From: Streptococcus gallolyticus
GTDB taxonomy: Bacteria; Bacillota; Bacilli; Lactobacillales; Streptococcaceae
Direction of reading: 5' to 3'
NCBI GenBank assembly: GCA_019794795.1
Contig: JAIMFC010000014.1
Location: 1-40,867 of the forward strand
DNA: 40,867 nucleotides
Part shown: in pieces, positions 29,245 through 37,036 of the stretch
Numbering within the stretch: position 1 is the stretch's first letter
Layout of the letters: every line of letters starts with the position of its first letter
Made by a program: the position numbers and the translations under genes
Notes under the pieces: model-generated
Told to the model about the DNA's origin: nothing
Database searches by the model: none
The model's input: the letters and a program-made list of their open reading frames with translations, nothing else

Positions 29245-29964
29245 ATGGGAACATCCCTTATCTTCGTATTTTCCGTTTTTGCAGCGGGAATACTATCCTT
29301 TTTCTCTCCATGTATTTTTCCATTATTACCCGTTTACCTCGGTATTTTATTGGATGACAGTAAGGAGAGAACCATCAAGATTCTTGGTTTTTCCTTGAAC
29401 TGGTACAGTTTATTAAAGACAGCGACTTTTATAGTTGGCCTATCCTCTGTTTTTCTGTTATTGGGCTTTGGTGCAGCCAGTCTGGGCGGTATATTGAATA
29501 GTCCAGGATTTAGGATACTAATGGGACTGGTGATTATTGTCCTAGGAGCTCATCAGATGGAACTGATCAATATCAGCAGCCTACAAAAACAGAAACAGGT
29601 TCGCTTTAATTTTCAAAATAAAAATGGCTTGTTATCTGCCTTTTTATTAGGATTAACCTTTAGCTTTGGTTGGACACCTTGTGTTGGTCCAGTTCTTGGC
29701 TCTGTTTTAGGATTGGCAGCAACTGGTGGTGGAAGTTCGCTTCAAGGTGGCTTCTTGCTATTGGTGTATACACTTGGCTTGTCACTTCCTTTCCTTCTCA
29801 TCACACTATCTAGCACCGCTTTGGTCAATCAGTTTAATAAGCTCAAACCTCATATGATGACTATGAAAAAAGTAGGTGGTGCTTTAATTATCCTAATGGG
29901 ACTCATTCTTCTCTTAGGAAAAGTAGATGCTATCACGGCATTTTTTGAAACAATTTTTAACTAA
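29245..29964 (+). CDS. ccdA: CcdA-type thiol-disulfide electron transporter
   Basis: A 239-aa inner-membrane protein with six membrane helices that moves electrons from cytosolic thioredoxin to extracytoplasmic thioredoxin-like proteins. The two redox cysteines lie in SFFSPCIFPLLP (Cys23) and FGWTPCVGPVLG (Cys146). GAAAGGAGTTAAAC precedes the ATG. It heads an operon with a lipoprotein, an Etrx lipoprotein and MsrAB, matching the pneumococcal CcdA1-Etrx1-MsrAB2 system, in which it reduces the Etrx partner. Confidence 0.95.
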   Translation: MGTSLIFVFSVFAAGILSFFSPCIFPLLPVYLGILLDDSKERTIKILGFSLNWYSLLKTATFIVGLSSVFLLLGFGAASLGGILNSPGFRILMGLVIIVLGAHQMELINISSLQKQKQVRFNFQNKNGLLSAFLLGLTFSFGWTPCVGPVLGSVLGLAATGGGSSLQGGFLLLVYTLGLSLPFLLITLSSTALVNQFNKLKPHMMTMKKVGGALIILMGLILLLGKVDAITAFFETIFN

Positions 29965-29990
29965 TTTTTAAATATAAAGGAGTATCAATC

Positions 29991-30272
29991 ATGAAAAAAT
30001 TACATACACTTATTACACTTGTCGCTTGCGGAACCTTCCTTGTAGCCTGCTCAACCCAACAAAAATCAGACCAGCCTAAGAATAGCGATTCTTCTATGAT
30101 GCAAAAAGAAAAGAATAAGTCTGACAAGAACATGAAAGATGACAAGATGTCAAGTGACAATATGAAAGATGATAAGATGTCAGACGATAACATGAAGGAT
30201 GATAAAATGCAAGACAGCAAGATGTCAGACGATAATATGTCAGATAAAACGATGAAAAATAATAAAAATTAG
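29991..30272 (+). CDS. Methionine-rich repeat lipoprotein
   Basis: A 93-aa lipoprotein: signal peptide 1-19, lipobox LVAC with Cys20. The mature part (74 aa) has no other cysteine and contains 11 methionines, most of them spaced every five residues in units such as KDDKM, SDDNM and SSDNM (about residues 44-88), with Asp, Lys, Asn and Ser filling the rest. It should be disordered and surface-exposed. AAAGGAGTATCAATC precedes the ATG. It lies 26 bp after ccdA and 32 bp before etrx, so all are one operon. I recognise no family. The company of an extracellular methionine sulfoxide reductase suggests a sacrificial oxidant sink or reductase substrate; Met-Asp clusters could also bind Cu(I) or Ag(I). 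As I recall, the pneumococcal operon has no such gene here. Confidence 0.85.
   Translation: MKKLHTLITLVACGTFLVACSTQQKSDQPKNSDSSMMQKEKNKSDKNMKDDKMSSDNMKDDKMSDDNMKDDKMQDSKMSDDNMSDKTMKNNKN
30129..30250 (+). repeat. 30-bp tandem repeat encoding the methionine-rich decapeptide
   Basis: About four imperfect units of the form AAYATGAARGATGAYAARATG plus nine bases, period 30 bp (10 codons, two methionines each). Such an array can change copy number by slippage, so repeat number may differ between strains. Confidence 0.8.
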
Positions 30273-30304
30273 ATTCATTAGTGTTTAAGAATGGAGGAAC
30301 AAAG

Positions 30305-30871
30305 ATGAAAAAACTCCGAATGCTTACGATGGTTTTAACCTGTACTAGCTTACTAGGAGCTTGTTCAACATCAGGAAAATCTAGTACAGAGAAAGCCCCT
30401 TCTCCAGCAATGGCAGAAAGCTCTGATAAAATGTCCAATGCGGCAGCATCGTCAAATGACCAAGACTTTCAGTTACAGGCTGTTGATGGCAAGACTTATA
30501 GCCTATCTGATTTTAAAGGTAAAAAAGTGTATATCAAATTTTGGGCTTCTTGGTGTCCAATCTGTCTAGCTGGATTGGAAGAAATTGATGACTTAGCCAA
30601 AGATGCGCCAGAAGATACAGTTATTTTATCGGTTGTTTCTCCTAACCATAAAGGAGAACAATCTGAAGCGGATTTCAAAAATTGGTACAAAGGATTGGAT
30701 TACAAACATTTACCAGTCTTACTGGACCCTAGTGGGAAATTGATTGAATCCTACGGTGTCCGAGTGTATCCAACTTCAGTCTTTATTGATCAGGATGGTA
30801 AAGTTTCTAAAACGCTGCCCGGTCATTTGGAAAAAGAGGATATTCTCAAAACATTTGAAACGATCGGTTAA
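30305..30871 (+). CDS. etrx1: Extracellular thioredoxin-like lipoprotein (TlpA/Etrx)
   Basis: A 188-aa surface lipoprotein; the frame is open from 30281 but ATG 30305 follows GGAGG and gives the proper signal peptide. The lipobox LGAC has Cys20. A Ser/Ala/Met linker precedes a TlpA/AlkA thioredoxin domain (about 55-188) with the active site WASWCPIC (Cys84, Cys87) and the cis-proline loop [11 protein letters not shown]. It should be reduced by CcdA and pass electrons to MsrAB, as shown for pneumococcal Etrx1. Its operon position supports this. Confidence 0.93.
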   Translation: MKKLRMLTMVLTCTSLLGACSTSGKSSTEKAPSPAMAESSDKMSNAAASSNDQDFQLQAVDGKTYSLSDFKGKKVYIKFWASWCPICLAGLEEIDDLAKDAPEDTVILSVVSPNHKGEQSEADFKNWYKGLDYKHLPVLLDPSGKLIESYGVRVYPTSVFIDQDGKVSKTLPGHLEKEDILKTFETIG

Positions 30872-30888
30872 GGAAATGGAGGCATAAT

Positions 30889-32007
30889 ATGCAACCTCAG
30901 ACTAAATCATTACTCGTTGGTGTCGGAATTTTAGCGCTCATCTTCTTATCTGCTATTCTGTTTATTAAAATAGAATCACCATCTCAAATGAAGAAAAAGG
31001 TCTCAGTCCCAGTTGTACAAGAAATGAGTAGCAAGGTTAAGAAGGTGGATCGGTCTAAGGTAGATCCTAAAAATCTCAAAGAAATTTATCTAGCTGGTGG
31101 CTGTTTTTGGGGAGTAGAAGCGTATTTTGAACGTGTAGATGGTGTTGTTGATGTAACAGTAGGTTATGCCAACGGTAAGAGTGACACCACCAATTACCAA
31201 TTGATTGGACAAACAGGACATGCCGAAACAGTCCATGTTGAATATGACGCTAGCAAGGTTAGCCTACGCGATTTGTTGCTTCATTATTTTCGGATTATTG
31301 ACCCAACCAGTCTAAATAAACAAGGGAATGATCGTGGTAGTCAGTATCGAACAGGTATTTACTTTGTCAATAAAGAGGAAGAGACAGTTATTCGGCAATC
31401 TTTGGAAGATTTGTCTAAGAAATTTGACAAACCGATAGTGGTAGAAGCCCTGCCGCTTAAGAATTATGTCTTAGCTGAAGATTACCATCAAGATTATCTG
31501 CAAAAAAATCCAAATGGCTACTGCCATATCAATGTTCAGGAAGCTGATTATCCAGTGATCGATGAAAGTAAGTATCTAAAACCTAGTGACGAGGAAGTCA
31601 AGCAAAAATTGTCCAAGGAAGAGTATGCTGTTACTCAAGGAAATGATACAGAGAAAGCTTTTTCCAATCGTTATTGGGACCAGTTTGAAGATGGAATTTA
31701 TGTCGATATTGTAACGAATGAACCCCTCTTTTCTTCTAAGGACAAGTTTGAGTCAGGTTGTGGATGGCCAAGTTTTTCACGCCCCATTAGTCCTGATGTA
31801 GTCAATTACAAGGAAGATACGAGCTACAATATGGTACGGACAGAAGTACGGAGTCGGTCAGGAAATTCGCATCTAGGACATGTCTTTACGGATGGTCCAA
31901 AAGACAAGGGTGGCTTGCGCTATTGTATCAACAGTCTATCTCTTCGCTTCATTCCAAAGGCAGAAATGGAAAAGCAAGGCTATGGCTACCTTCTAGCCTA
32001 TACCTAG
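30889..32007 (+). CDS. msrAB: Membrane-anchored methionine sulfoxide reductase MsrAB
   Basis: A 372-aa fusion with an N-terminal membrane anchor (about 7-28, [19 protein letters not shown]) that places it outside the cell. MsrA (about 63-210) has GCFWG with catalytic Cys72 and reduces Met-S-sulfoxide. MsrB (about 230-372) has [22 protein letters not shown] and catalytic Cys346 in RYCIN and reduces Met-R-sulfoxide. AATGGAGGCATAAT precedes the ATG. It is the last gene of the ccdA operon and the expected final electron acceptor of Etrx. It matches pneumococcal MsrAB2. Confidence 0.96.
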   Translation: MQPQTKSLLVGVGILALIFLSAILFIKIESPSQMKKKVSVPVVQEMSSKVKKVDRSKVDPKNLKEIYLAGGCFWGVEAYFERVDGVVDVTVGYANGKSDTTNYQLIGQTGHAETVHVEYDASKVSLRDLLLHYFRIIDPTSLNKQGNDRGSQYRTGIYFVNKEEETVIRQSLEDLSKKFDKPIVVEALPLKNYVLAEDYHQDYLQKNPNGYCHINVQEADYPVIDESKYLKPSDEEVKQKLSKEEYAVTQGNDTEKAFSNRYWDQFEDGIYVDIVTNEPLFSSKDKFESGCGWPSFSRPISPDVVNYKEDTSYNMVRTEVRSRSGNSHLGHVFTDGPKDKGGLRYCINSLSLRFIPKAEMEKQGYGYLLAYT

Positions 32008-32013
32008 CCTTTC

Positions 32014-32022
32014 TGTTATAAT
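32014..32022 (+). promoter_or_regulatory. Extended -10 promoter of the two-component operon
   Basis: TGT-TATAAT at 32014-32022, only 7 bp after the msrAB stop, with no terminator between, so the regulators may also be read through from the redox operon. Confidence 0.6.
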
Positions 32023-32048
32023 GAAGTGTAAAATGAACAGACAAGAGG

Positions 32049-32792
32049 GTGAAGATTATTTACTCAATATTAATCGTAGAGGATGAATACCTGGTTCGCC
32101 AAGGTATTTGTTCTCTTATTGACTTTGAAAAATTTCAAATTGAAAAAGTGGCAGAAGCGGAAGATGGTCGGAAGGCTTGGGAATTATTTCAAGCCCAGCC
32201 TTTTGATATCGTTTTGACAGATATCAATATGCCCAAGATGAATGGGATTCAACTAGCTCAATTGATCAAAGAAGAGCAGCCAAACTGCCACTTGGTTTTC
32301 TTAACAGGTTATGATGAATTTGACTATGCCCTTTCAGCCCTAAAATTAGGGGCGGATGATTACTTGCTCAAACCCTTTAGCAAAGCAGATGTAGAGGAAA
32401 TATTAACTAAAATCCAAACCAAGTTAGCACAGGATACGAAAATAGAGCAATTGGAAGAGTACCTTGTACAAGGGGAAGTTTCTGATTTGCAGGAACAGAT
32501 TAGGAGTCAGTTGAGTAATTGTGATTTTTCACTAAAACAGCTGGCTGATCAACTGGGCTTTAGTCCTAATTATCTGAGTGTGCTGATTAAGAAAGATGTG
32601 GGCTTGAATTTTCAAGATTATCTGAATCAAGAAAGGATGAAACAGGCCAAGTATCTCCTTTTGACGACTGATTTGAAAATCTATGAAATTGCTGAAAAAG
32701 TCGGATTTTGGGATATGAATTATTTTTCCCAACGCTTTAAGCAGACCGTTGGTGTGACACCACGTCAATTTCGGAAAGGGGAAACGAGATGA
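32049..32792 (+). CDS. AraC-type response regulator (Rr09/YesN-like)
   Basis: A 247-aa regulator: receiver domain (about 5-120) with acidic residues EDE (11-13), phospho-acceptor Asp58 in LTDINMP and Lys108 in YLLKPF, followed by an AraC HTH pair (about 150-245: FSPNYLSVLIKKDVG, then KIYEIAEKVGFWDMNYFSQR). It overlaps the kinase gene by ATGA and partners it. It resembles Rr09 of pneumococcus, next to the same redox operon there. The GTG at 32049 touches the SD-like AGAGG; ATT at 32058 would fit the SD spacing and give the usual MYSILIVEDE start, so the start is open. Targets are unknown; the flanking redox operon is an obvious candidate. Confidence 0.9.
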   Translation: MKIIYSILIVEDEYLVRQGICSLIDFEKFQIEKVAEAEDGRKAWELFQAQPFDIVLTDINMPKMNGIQLAQLIKEEQPNCHLVFLTGYDEFDYALSALKLGADDYLLKPFSKADVEEILTKIQTKLAQDTKIEQLEEYLVQGEVSDLQEQIRSQLSNCDFSLKQLADQLGFSPNYLSVLIKKDVGLNFQDYLNQERMKQAKYLLLTTDLKIYEIAEKVGFWDMNYFSQRFKQTVGVTPRQFRKGETR

Positions 32793-34498
32793 GAAAATAT
32801 TCCTTGGCGGTTCAGCTTTTTTTCTATAGTTTTCTCGTCATGATTGCACTAATAGGAAGTGTTGGAACTTTTTACTATCGAACTAGTTCCAGTGCTATTA
32901 GTCAGTTGACTGAGCAAAAAACACGGGACAGTTTACAGCAAAGTGGGCATTTTATCACGGCTTACTTGGATAAACTCAAACAGACCAGCAATAGTTTGGC
33001 TAGTAACCAATTGTTGCGGGACTTCATTGAGCAACCAGATCAAGCTCATAAAGAGGAGTTGTCCTTTCTCATGGAGAGTCTCATTGCGGGAGATACTGAT
33101 TTGGTGTCTGCTGTTTTGGTCACCAAAGAGGGGCAAATCGTGTCCACGGATAAGCAGCTGGTGATGAAAACGTCAAGTGATATGATGTCTGAAGCCTGGT
33201 ATCAGGCAGCCATTGACCAAAAAGCAATGCCTGTATTGACACCGGCTCGCAAAGAATCTCTGACGAAAAAAGGAGAACAGTGGGTCATCTCTGTTACACG
33301 AGAGATTGTGGATGCAAGAGGAAAAAATAAGGGTGTTTTGCGCTTGGATATTGACTATCATAGCCTTGAAAATTATTTAGATCAGTTGAAACTGGGGAAA
33401 CAAGGTTTTGCCTTTATTGTGAATCAGAAAAAGGAGTTTGTTTACCATCCTCAGAAGACAGTCTATTCTTCTAAAGAGGAAATGGATGCTATGAAGTCAT
33501 ATTTGCAAGTCGAAAATGGTTATGTACCTTCCCACAAAGAATTTGTCTATCAGTTGGCTATTCCAGAGAGTGAATGGACTTTGGTCGGCGTTTCTTCTCT
33601 AGATGAAGTCCAGATGATTCGTCAGCAAATACTCTATTCTTTCTTGGGAGCAGGATTGGCAGCACTGGTGATTTCAGGTCTGGGATCTGCCTTGGTTATT
33701 CGGATATGGTTGAAGCCTATTCGTGATTTGCAACAAGTTATTTTAGCAATCGGTCAAGGGCAGGCTCATCTTCGCGCCAAGGAGGCTGGTGCGGCTGAAG
33801 TATTGGATTTGTCACGTTATTTTAATAAAATGTTGGACCAGATTGACTCCTTAATGTTGTCCGTAAAAAAGCAGGAACAAGATATACGAGAGTACGAACT
33901 GATGGCACTGGCTAGTCAGATCAATCCTCATTTTTTGTACAATACACTGGACACCATTATTTGGATGACAGAATTTAATGACCGTGAGCGCGTGGTGGAG
34001 ATTACCAAAGCTTTGGCTAAATATTTTCGTATTGCCCTCAACAAGGGAAATGAGCAGATTAGTCTGAAAGATGAATTGGAACATGTGGGTCAATATTTGT
34101 TTATCCAACAGCAACGCTATGGTGACAAGTTACAATATGACCTCCAAGAATTGCCTTCCTATGCAGACTATCAATTACCCAAATTAGTTTTGCAACCGAT
34201 TGTAGAAAATGCGATTTATCATGGTATAAAGGAAGTGGAGCGTAAGGGTGTCATTACCATTCGGGTCAGCGAAACAGAAAAGCATTTACGGATTACGATT
34301 CATGATAACGGAAAAGGTATGCCTACAGAGGATGTAATTACTCAGTCTGATAAGAAAGTTCATCAAGGCGGTATTGGCTTGAAAAATGTTGATCAACGAT
34401 TGGCATTGCAATTTGGCTCAGCCTACCATATGGAAATTAAATCAGAGCCTGATGCATTTACTGAAATTAGTTTATTCTTACCTAGAAAGTCGCTGTAA
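32789..34498 (+). CDS. Sensor histidine kinase (YesM/LytS type, Hk09-like)
   Basis: A 569-aa membrane kinase. TM1 lies at about 8-30, an extracellular Cache-type sensor at about 35-275, TM2 at about 279-304, HAMP at about 304-356, and the His_kinase domain has phospho-acceptor His381 in QINPHFLYNTLD. The ATPase domain carries PIVENAIYHGIKE and HDNGKGMP, then GGIGLKNVDQRL. It partners the upstream AraC-type regulator, as in YesM/YesN pairs, which often sense carbohydrates or envelope signals. The ligand cannot be read; the large extracellular domain indicates an external signal. Confidence 0.93.
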   Translation: MRKYSLAVQLFFYSFLVMIALIGSVGTFYYRTSSSAISQLTEQKTRDSLQQSGHFITAYLDKLKQTSNSLASNQLLRDFIEQPDQAHKEELSFLMESLIAGDTDLVSAVLVTKEGQIVSTDKQLVMKTSSDMMSEAWYQAAIDQKAMPVLTPARKESLTKKGEQWVISVTREIVDARGKNKGVLRLDIDYHSLENYLDQLKLGKQGFAFIVNQKKEFVYHPQKTVYSSKEEMDAMKSYLQVENGYVPSHKEFVYQLAIPESEWTLVGVSSLDEVQMIRQQILYSFLGAGLAALVISGLGSALVIRIWLKPIRDLQQVILAIGQGQAHLRAKEAGAAEVLDLSRYFNKMLDQIDSLMLSVKKQEQDIREYELMALASQINPHFLYNTLDTIIWMTEFNDRERVVEITKALAKYFRIALNKGNEQISLKDELEHVGQYLFIQQQRYGDKLQYDLQELPSYADYQLPKLVLQPIVENAIYHGIKEVERKGVITIRVSETEKHLRITIHDNGKGMPTEDVITQSDKKVHQGGIGLKNVDQRLALQFGSAYHMEIKSEPDAFTEISLFLPRKSL

Positions 34499-34520
34499 GT
34501 GTCTGAACTTTTTCTCGTGA

Positions 34521-34557
34521 AACTGAAAAATAAGTCAGGTATTTTCAGTTATTTATT
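34521..34557 (+). terminator. Terminator of the two-component operon
   Basis: AACTGAAAA (34521-34529) pairs perfectly with TTTTCAGTT (34542-34550) and is followed by ATTTATT. Confidence 0.6.
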
Positions 34558-34577
34558 CCGCTTCTTCTTTCAATTCG

Positions 34578-34586
34578 TGATATAAT
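34578..34586 (+). promoter_or_regulatory. Extended -10 promoter of pflA
   Basis: TGA-TATAAT at 34578-34586, 28 bp before the ATG; no convincing -35. Confidence 0.65.
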
Positions 34587-34613
34587 AGCAGAAGGGAAAG
34601 ATAGGAAGTAAAA

Positions 34614-35402
34614 ATGGAAGAAATCGATTACAGAAATGTTACTGGTTTGGTGCACTCAACTGAAAGTTTTGGGTCTGTAGATGGTCCTGGCGTGCGCTTC
34701 GTTATTTTCATGCAGGGCTGCCATATGCGTTGCCAATATTGCCATAACCCTGATACATGGGAATTGGTCAATCCGATGGCGACAGAGAGAACCGCTGAGG
34801 ATGTCCTTAATGAAGCTTTGCGTTATAAGGGATTTTGGGGAAAAGAAGGTGGCATCACTGTTTCAGGTGGTGAAGCAACCATTCAAATTGACTTTTTGAT
34901 AGCCCTCTTTACCTTGGCTAAAGAGCAAGGCATTCACACAACCTTGGATACATGTGCTCTTACCTTCCGTAATACTCCTCGCTATCTGGAAAAATATGAG
35001 AAACTCATGGCAGTGACAGACCTGGTTCTTTTGGACATCAAGGAAATCAATCCTGACCAGCACAAAATCGTAACAGGACATAGCAATAAAACGATTTTGG
35101 CATGTGCACGTTACCTGTCTGACATTGGAAAACCAGTTTGGATTCGCCACGTTTTGGTGCCGGATTTGACAGACCGTGATGAGGATTTGGCAAATCTAGG
35201 TGAATTTGTGAAGACCTTGACCAATGTGGAGCGTTTTGAAGTTCTTCCTTATCATAATTTGGGTGAATTCAAGTGGCGTGAATTGGGTAGACCCTATCCT
35301 TTGGAAGGAACCAAGCCACCAACAAAAGACCGTGTGGAGAATGCCAAGAAACTGATGGACACTGAGTCTTATCAAGAATACCTCAACCGGATTCGTGGAT
35401 AG
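34614..35402 (+). CDS. pflA: Pyruvate formate-lyase activating enzyme
   Basis: A radical-SAM enzyme that makes the glycyl radical on pyruvate formate-lyase under anaerobic conditions. The 262 aa are the usual length. The CX3CX2C cluster motif is Cys36, Cys40 and Cys43 (GCHMRCQYC); GGITVSGGEAT binds SAM. GATAGGAAGT precedes the ATG. No pfl gene is in the window, as is common in streptococci. It is monocistronic with its own promoter and terminator. Its role complements ppdK at the pyruvate node. Confidence 0.96.
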   Translation: MEEIDYRNVTGLVHSTESFGSVDGPGVRFVIFMQGCHMRCQYCHNPDTWELVNPMATERTAEDVLNEALRYKGFWGKEGGITVSGGEATIQIDFLIALFTLAKEQGIHTTLDTCALTFRNTPRYLEKYEKLMAVTDLVLLDIKEINPDQHKIVTGHSNKTILACARYLSDIGKPVWIRHVLVPDLTDRDEDLANLGEFVKTLTNVERFEVLPYHNLGEFKWRELGRPYPLEGTKPPTKDRVENAKKLMDTESYQEYLNRIRG

Positions 35403-35409
35403 ATAAACT

Positions 35410-35438
35410 AATGCTCTGAGGACGCTCAGGGCATTTTT
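35410..35438 (+). terminator. Terminator of pflA
   Basis: AATGCTCTGAG (35410-35420) pairs with CTCAGGGCATT (35425-35435), loop GACG, then T-run. Confidence 0.85.
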
Positions 35439-35527
35439 GGATGATAAGTATAATTTCAACTAAAATAATAAAGTAAATTTAAAAAGTGTTAAATAAAACT
35501 AATCTACTTGTAAGTGAGGAAGAAATT

Positions 35528-35908
35528 ATGAAAAAAATGGAGAGCCAGCCAGAGTTAGTGGAGCAGTATATTGCGTCGTGTCCTGAAGAGATTGCTGCTG
35601 TTTTGAAATCGGTACGTCAAGCTATTCAGGAGGTTTTGCCTGAAGCGGTAGAGCGATTTTCCTACGGCATGCCGACTTATTGGTATGGGCACAATCTGAT
35701 TCAGAAGGCACATCTGGGCCTGTATCCTGGTGCGCGTGGTGTGGAGCATTTTGCTGCGCAATTAGTTGAAAGAAATCTGGACTACAGCAAGGGAACAATA
35801 AAATTTCCTTATGACCAAGAAATTCCACTTGACTTTATTCAGGAAATTGTAAGATGGACTTTTGAGGAAGAGATAAATTTATCGAAAGTAAAGGAAAATA
35901 AAAAATAA
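35528..35908 (+). CDS. DUF1801 family protein (YdhG-like)
   Basis: A 126-aa soluble protein; ATG 35528 follows GTGAGGAAG, while a GTG at 35486 in the same frame has no ribosome binding site. The family motif region is visible: PEEIAAVLKSVRQAIQEV, then EAVERFSYGMPTYW and GLYPGARGVEHF. DUF1801 proteins have a small alpha/beta fold; Bacillus YdhG/Fra was proposed as a frataxin-like iron chaperone, but this cannot be inferred here. It stands alone between two terminators; no promoter was clearly identified in the AT-rich upstream stretch. Confidence 0.85.
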   Translation: MKKMESQPELVEQYIASCPEEIAAVLKSVRQAIQEVLPEAVERFSYGMPTYWYGHNLIQKAHLGLYPGARGVEHFAAQLVERNLDYSKGTIKFPYDQEIPLDFIQEIVRWTFEEEINLSKVKENKK

Positions 35909-35939
35909 GATCTCATTTCATTTGAGGTCATATTTTTTT
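35909..35939 (+). terminator. Terminator of the DUF1801 gene
   Basis: GATCTCA (35909-35915) pairs with TGAGGTC (35923-35929), followed by ATATTTTTTT. Confidence 0.7.
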
Positions 35940-35955
35940 AAATCTAGGAAAATTG

Positions 35956-35964
35956 TGCTATACT
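35956..35964 (+). promoter_or_regulatory. Extended -10 promoter of the MDR oxidoreductase gene
   Basis: TGC-TATACT at 35956-35964, 33 bp before the chosen ATG. It argues against a start at 35953, which would lie upstream of the promoter. Confidence 0.6.
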
Positions 35965-35997
35965 ATATTATCACTAAATAGTAAGAAAAGAGACAAT

Positions 35998-37005
35998 ATG
36001 CGAGCCATTCAACAAACAAAATATGCAAAAGAACCCTTTGACCTAGAAATCGTAGAACTCCCTAAACCAGCTATTTCAGCCCATCAAGTGCTGGTAAAGG
36101 TCCTTGCAGCGGGGGTCAACCCTCTTGACTACAAATTGATGACAGGCGGGATTCGACCGATTTTACCTTACAAAACACCATTCACGTCGGGAAATGAATT
36201 TTCTGGTATTATCGAGGAAGTGGGACCAGACGTAACGGAGTTTCGAGTTGGAGACCGAGTTTACGGACGGATGACCTTAGAAGAGCCTGGGGCCTTTGCG
36301 GATTATGTGGCTATTGCTGCGACAGAAATTGCGCCTATGCCAGATTATCTGAGTTTTGAGGAGGCGGCTGGTGTGCCCTTGACGGCTTTGACAGCCTATC
36401 AAGCCTTGGATTTACTGAAGGTAGAAGCTGGAAAGACTATTTTCATCTCAGGTGGGACAGGTGGCTTTGGGGCTATGGCCATTCCCTTGGCTAAGGCGCG
36501 TGGGTTGCGCGTGGTGACCAATGGCCGAGCTGTTCATAAGGAGCGCATGCTGTCTTTGGGTGTGGATCAATTTATTGACTACCAGACAGAGGATTACGCA
36601 GACTTGCTGTCGAATGTGGACTATGTTATTGACACACTGGGTGGCGATGAGCTAGTTAAGCAGTTTTCTATTTTGAAAAAAGGTGGGAGCCTGGTCAGTT
36701 TAGATGGGATGCCAAATCGTGCTTTTGCAAAAGAAATGGGCTTGTCGATGTTCAAACAGCTGTTATTTGGTTTGGTAGGGCGGAAATATGACAAGCTAGC
36801 TGCAAAGAATCAGCAGACCTATCACTTTATATTTGTACATTCAGAAGGTCAACAGTTGCGGGAAATTTCTCGGATTTTCTCAGAAAAACAAATTCCTATT
36901 TTCATTGACAAAGTTTATGCCTTTGAAGAGATTAATATAGCTCTAAACAAATTGCGTCAGGGGGGCTCAAAAGGAAAGTCTATCCTGCGTGTGCAGGAAG
37001 TATAA
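35998..37005 (+). CDS. Zinc-independent MDR NADP-dependent oxidoreductase (quinone reductase-like)
   Basis: A 335-aa medium-chain dehydrogenase/reductase. The frame opens at 35953, but ATG 35998 with AAAGAGAC upstream gives the family start MRAIQQTKYAKEPFDLEIV. The GroES-like domain has AAGVNPLDYKLMTGG and PFTSGNEFSGIIEEVG; the Rossmann nucleotide loop is ISGGTGGFGAMAIPLAK. The usual structural zinc cysteines are missing, so it belongs to the quinone oxidoreductase branch. The substrate is unknown, probably quinones or reactive enals. It is convergent with pepF. Confidence 0.9.
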   Translation: MRAIQQTKYAKEPFDLEIVELPKPAISAHQVLVKVLAAGVNPLDYKLMTGGIRPILPYKTPFTSGNEFSGIIEEVGPDVTEFRVGDRVYGRMTLEEPGAFADYVAIAATEIAPMPDYLSFEEAAGVPLTALTAYQALDLLKVEAGKTIFISGGTGGFGAMAIPLAKARGLRVVTNGRAVHKERMLSLGVDQFIDYQTEDYADLLSNVDYVIDTLGGDELVKQFSILKKGGSLVSLDGMPNRAFAKEMGLSMFKQLLFGLVGRKYDKLAAKNQQTYHFIFVHSEGQQLREISRIFSEKQIPIFIDKVYAFEEINIALNKLRQGGSKGKSILRVQEV

Positions 37006-37006
37006 G

Positions 37007-37034
37007 AAAAATCCTACCGACGGGTAGGATTTTT
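37007..37034. terminator. Bidirectional terminator between the MDR gene and pepF
   Basis: AAAAATCCTACC pairs perfectly with GGTAGGATTTTT, 12 bp, loop GACG. It has T-runs in both directions. Confidence 0.92.
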
Positions 37035-37036
37035 GC

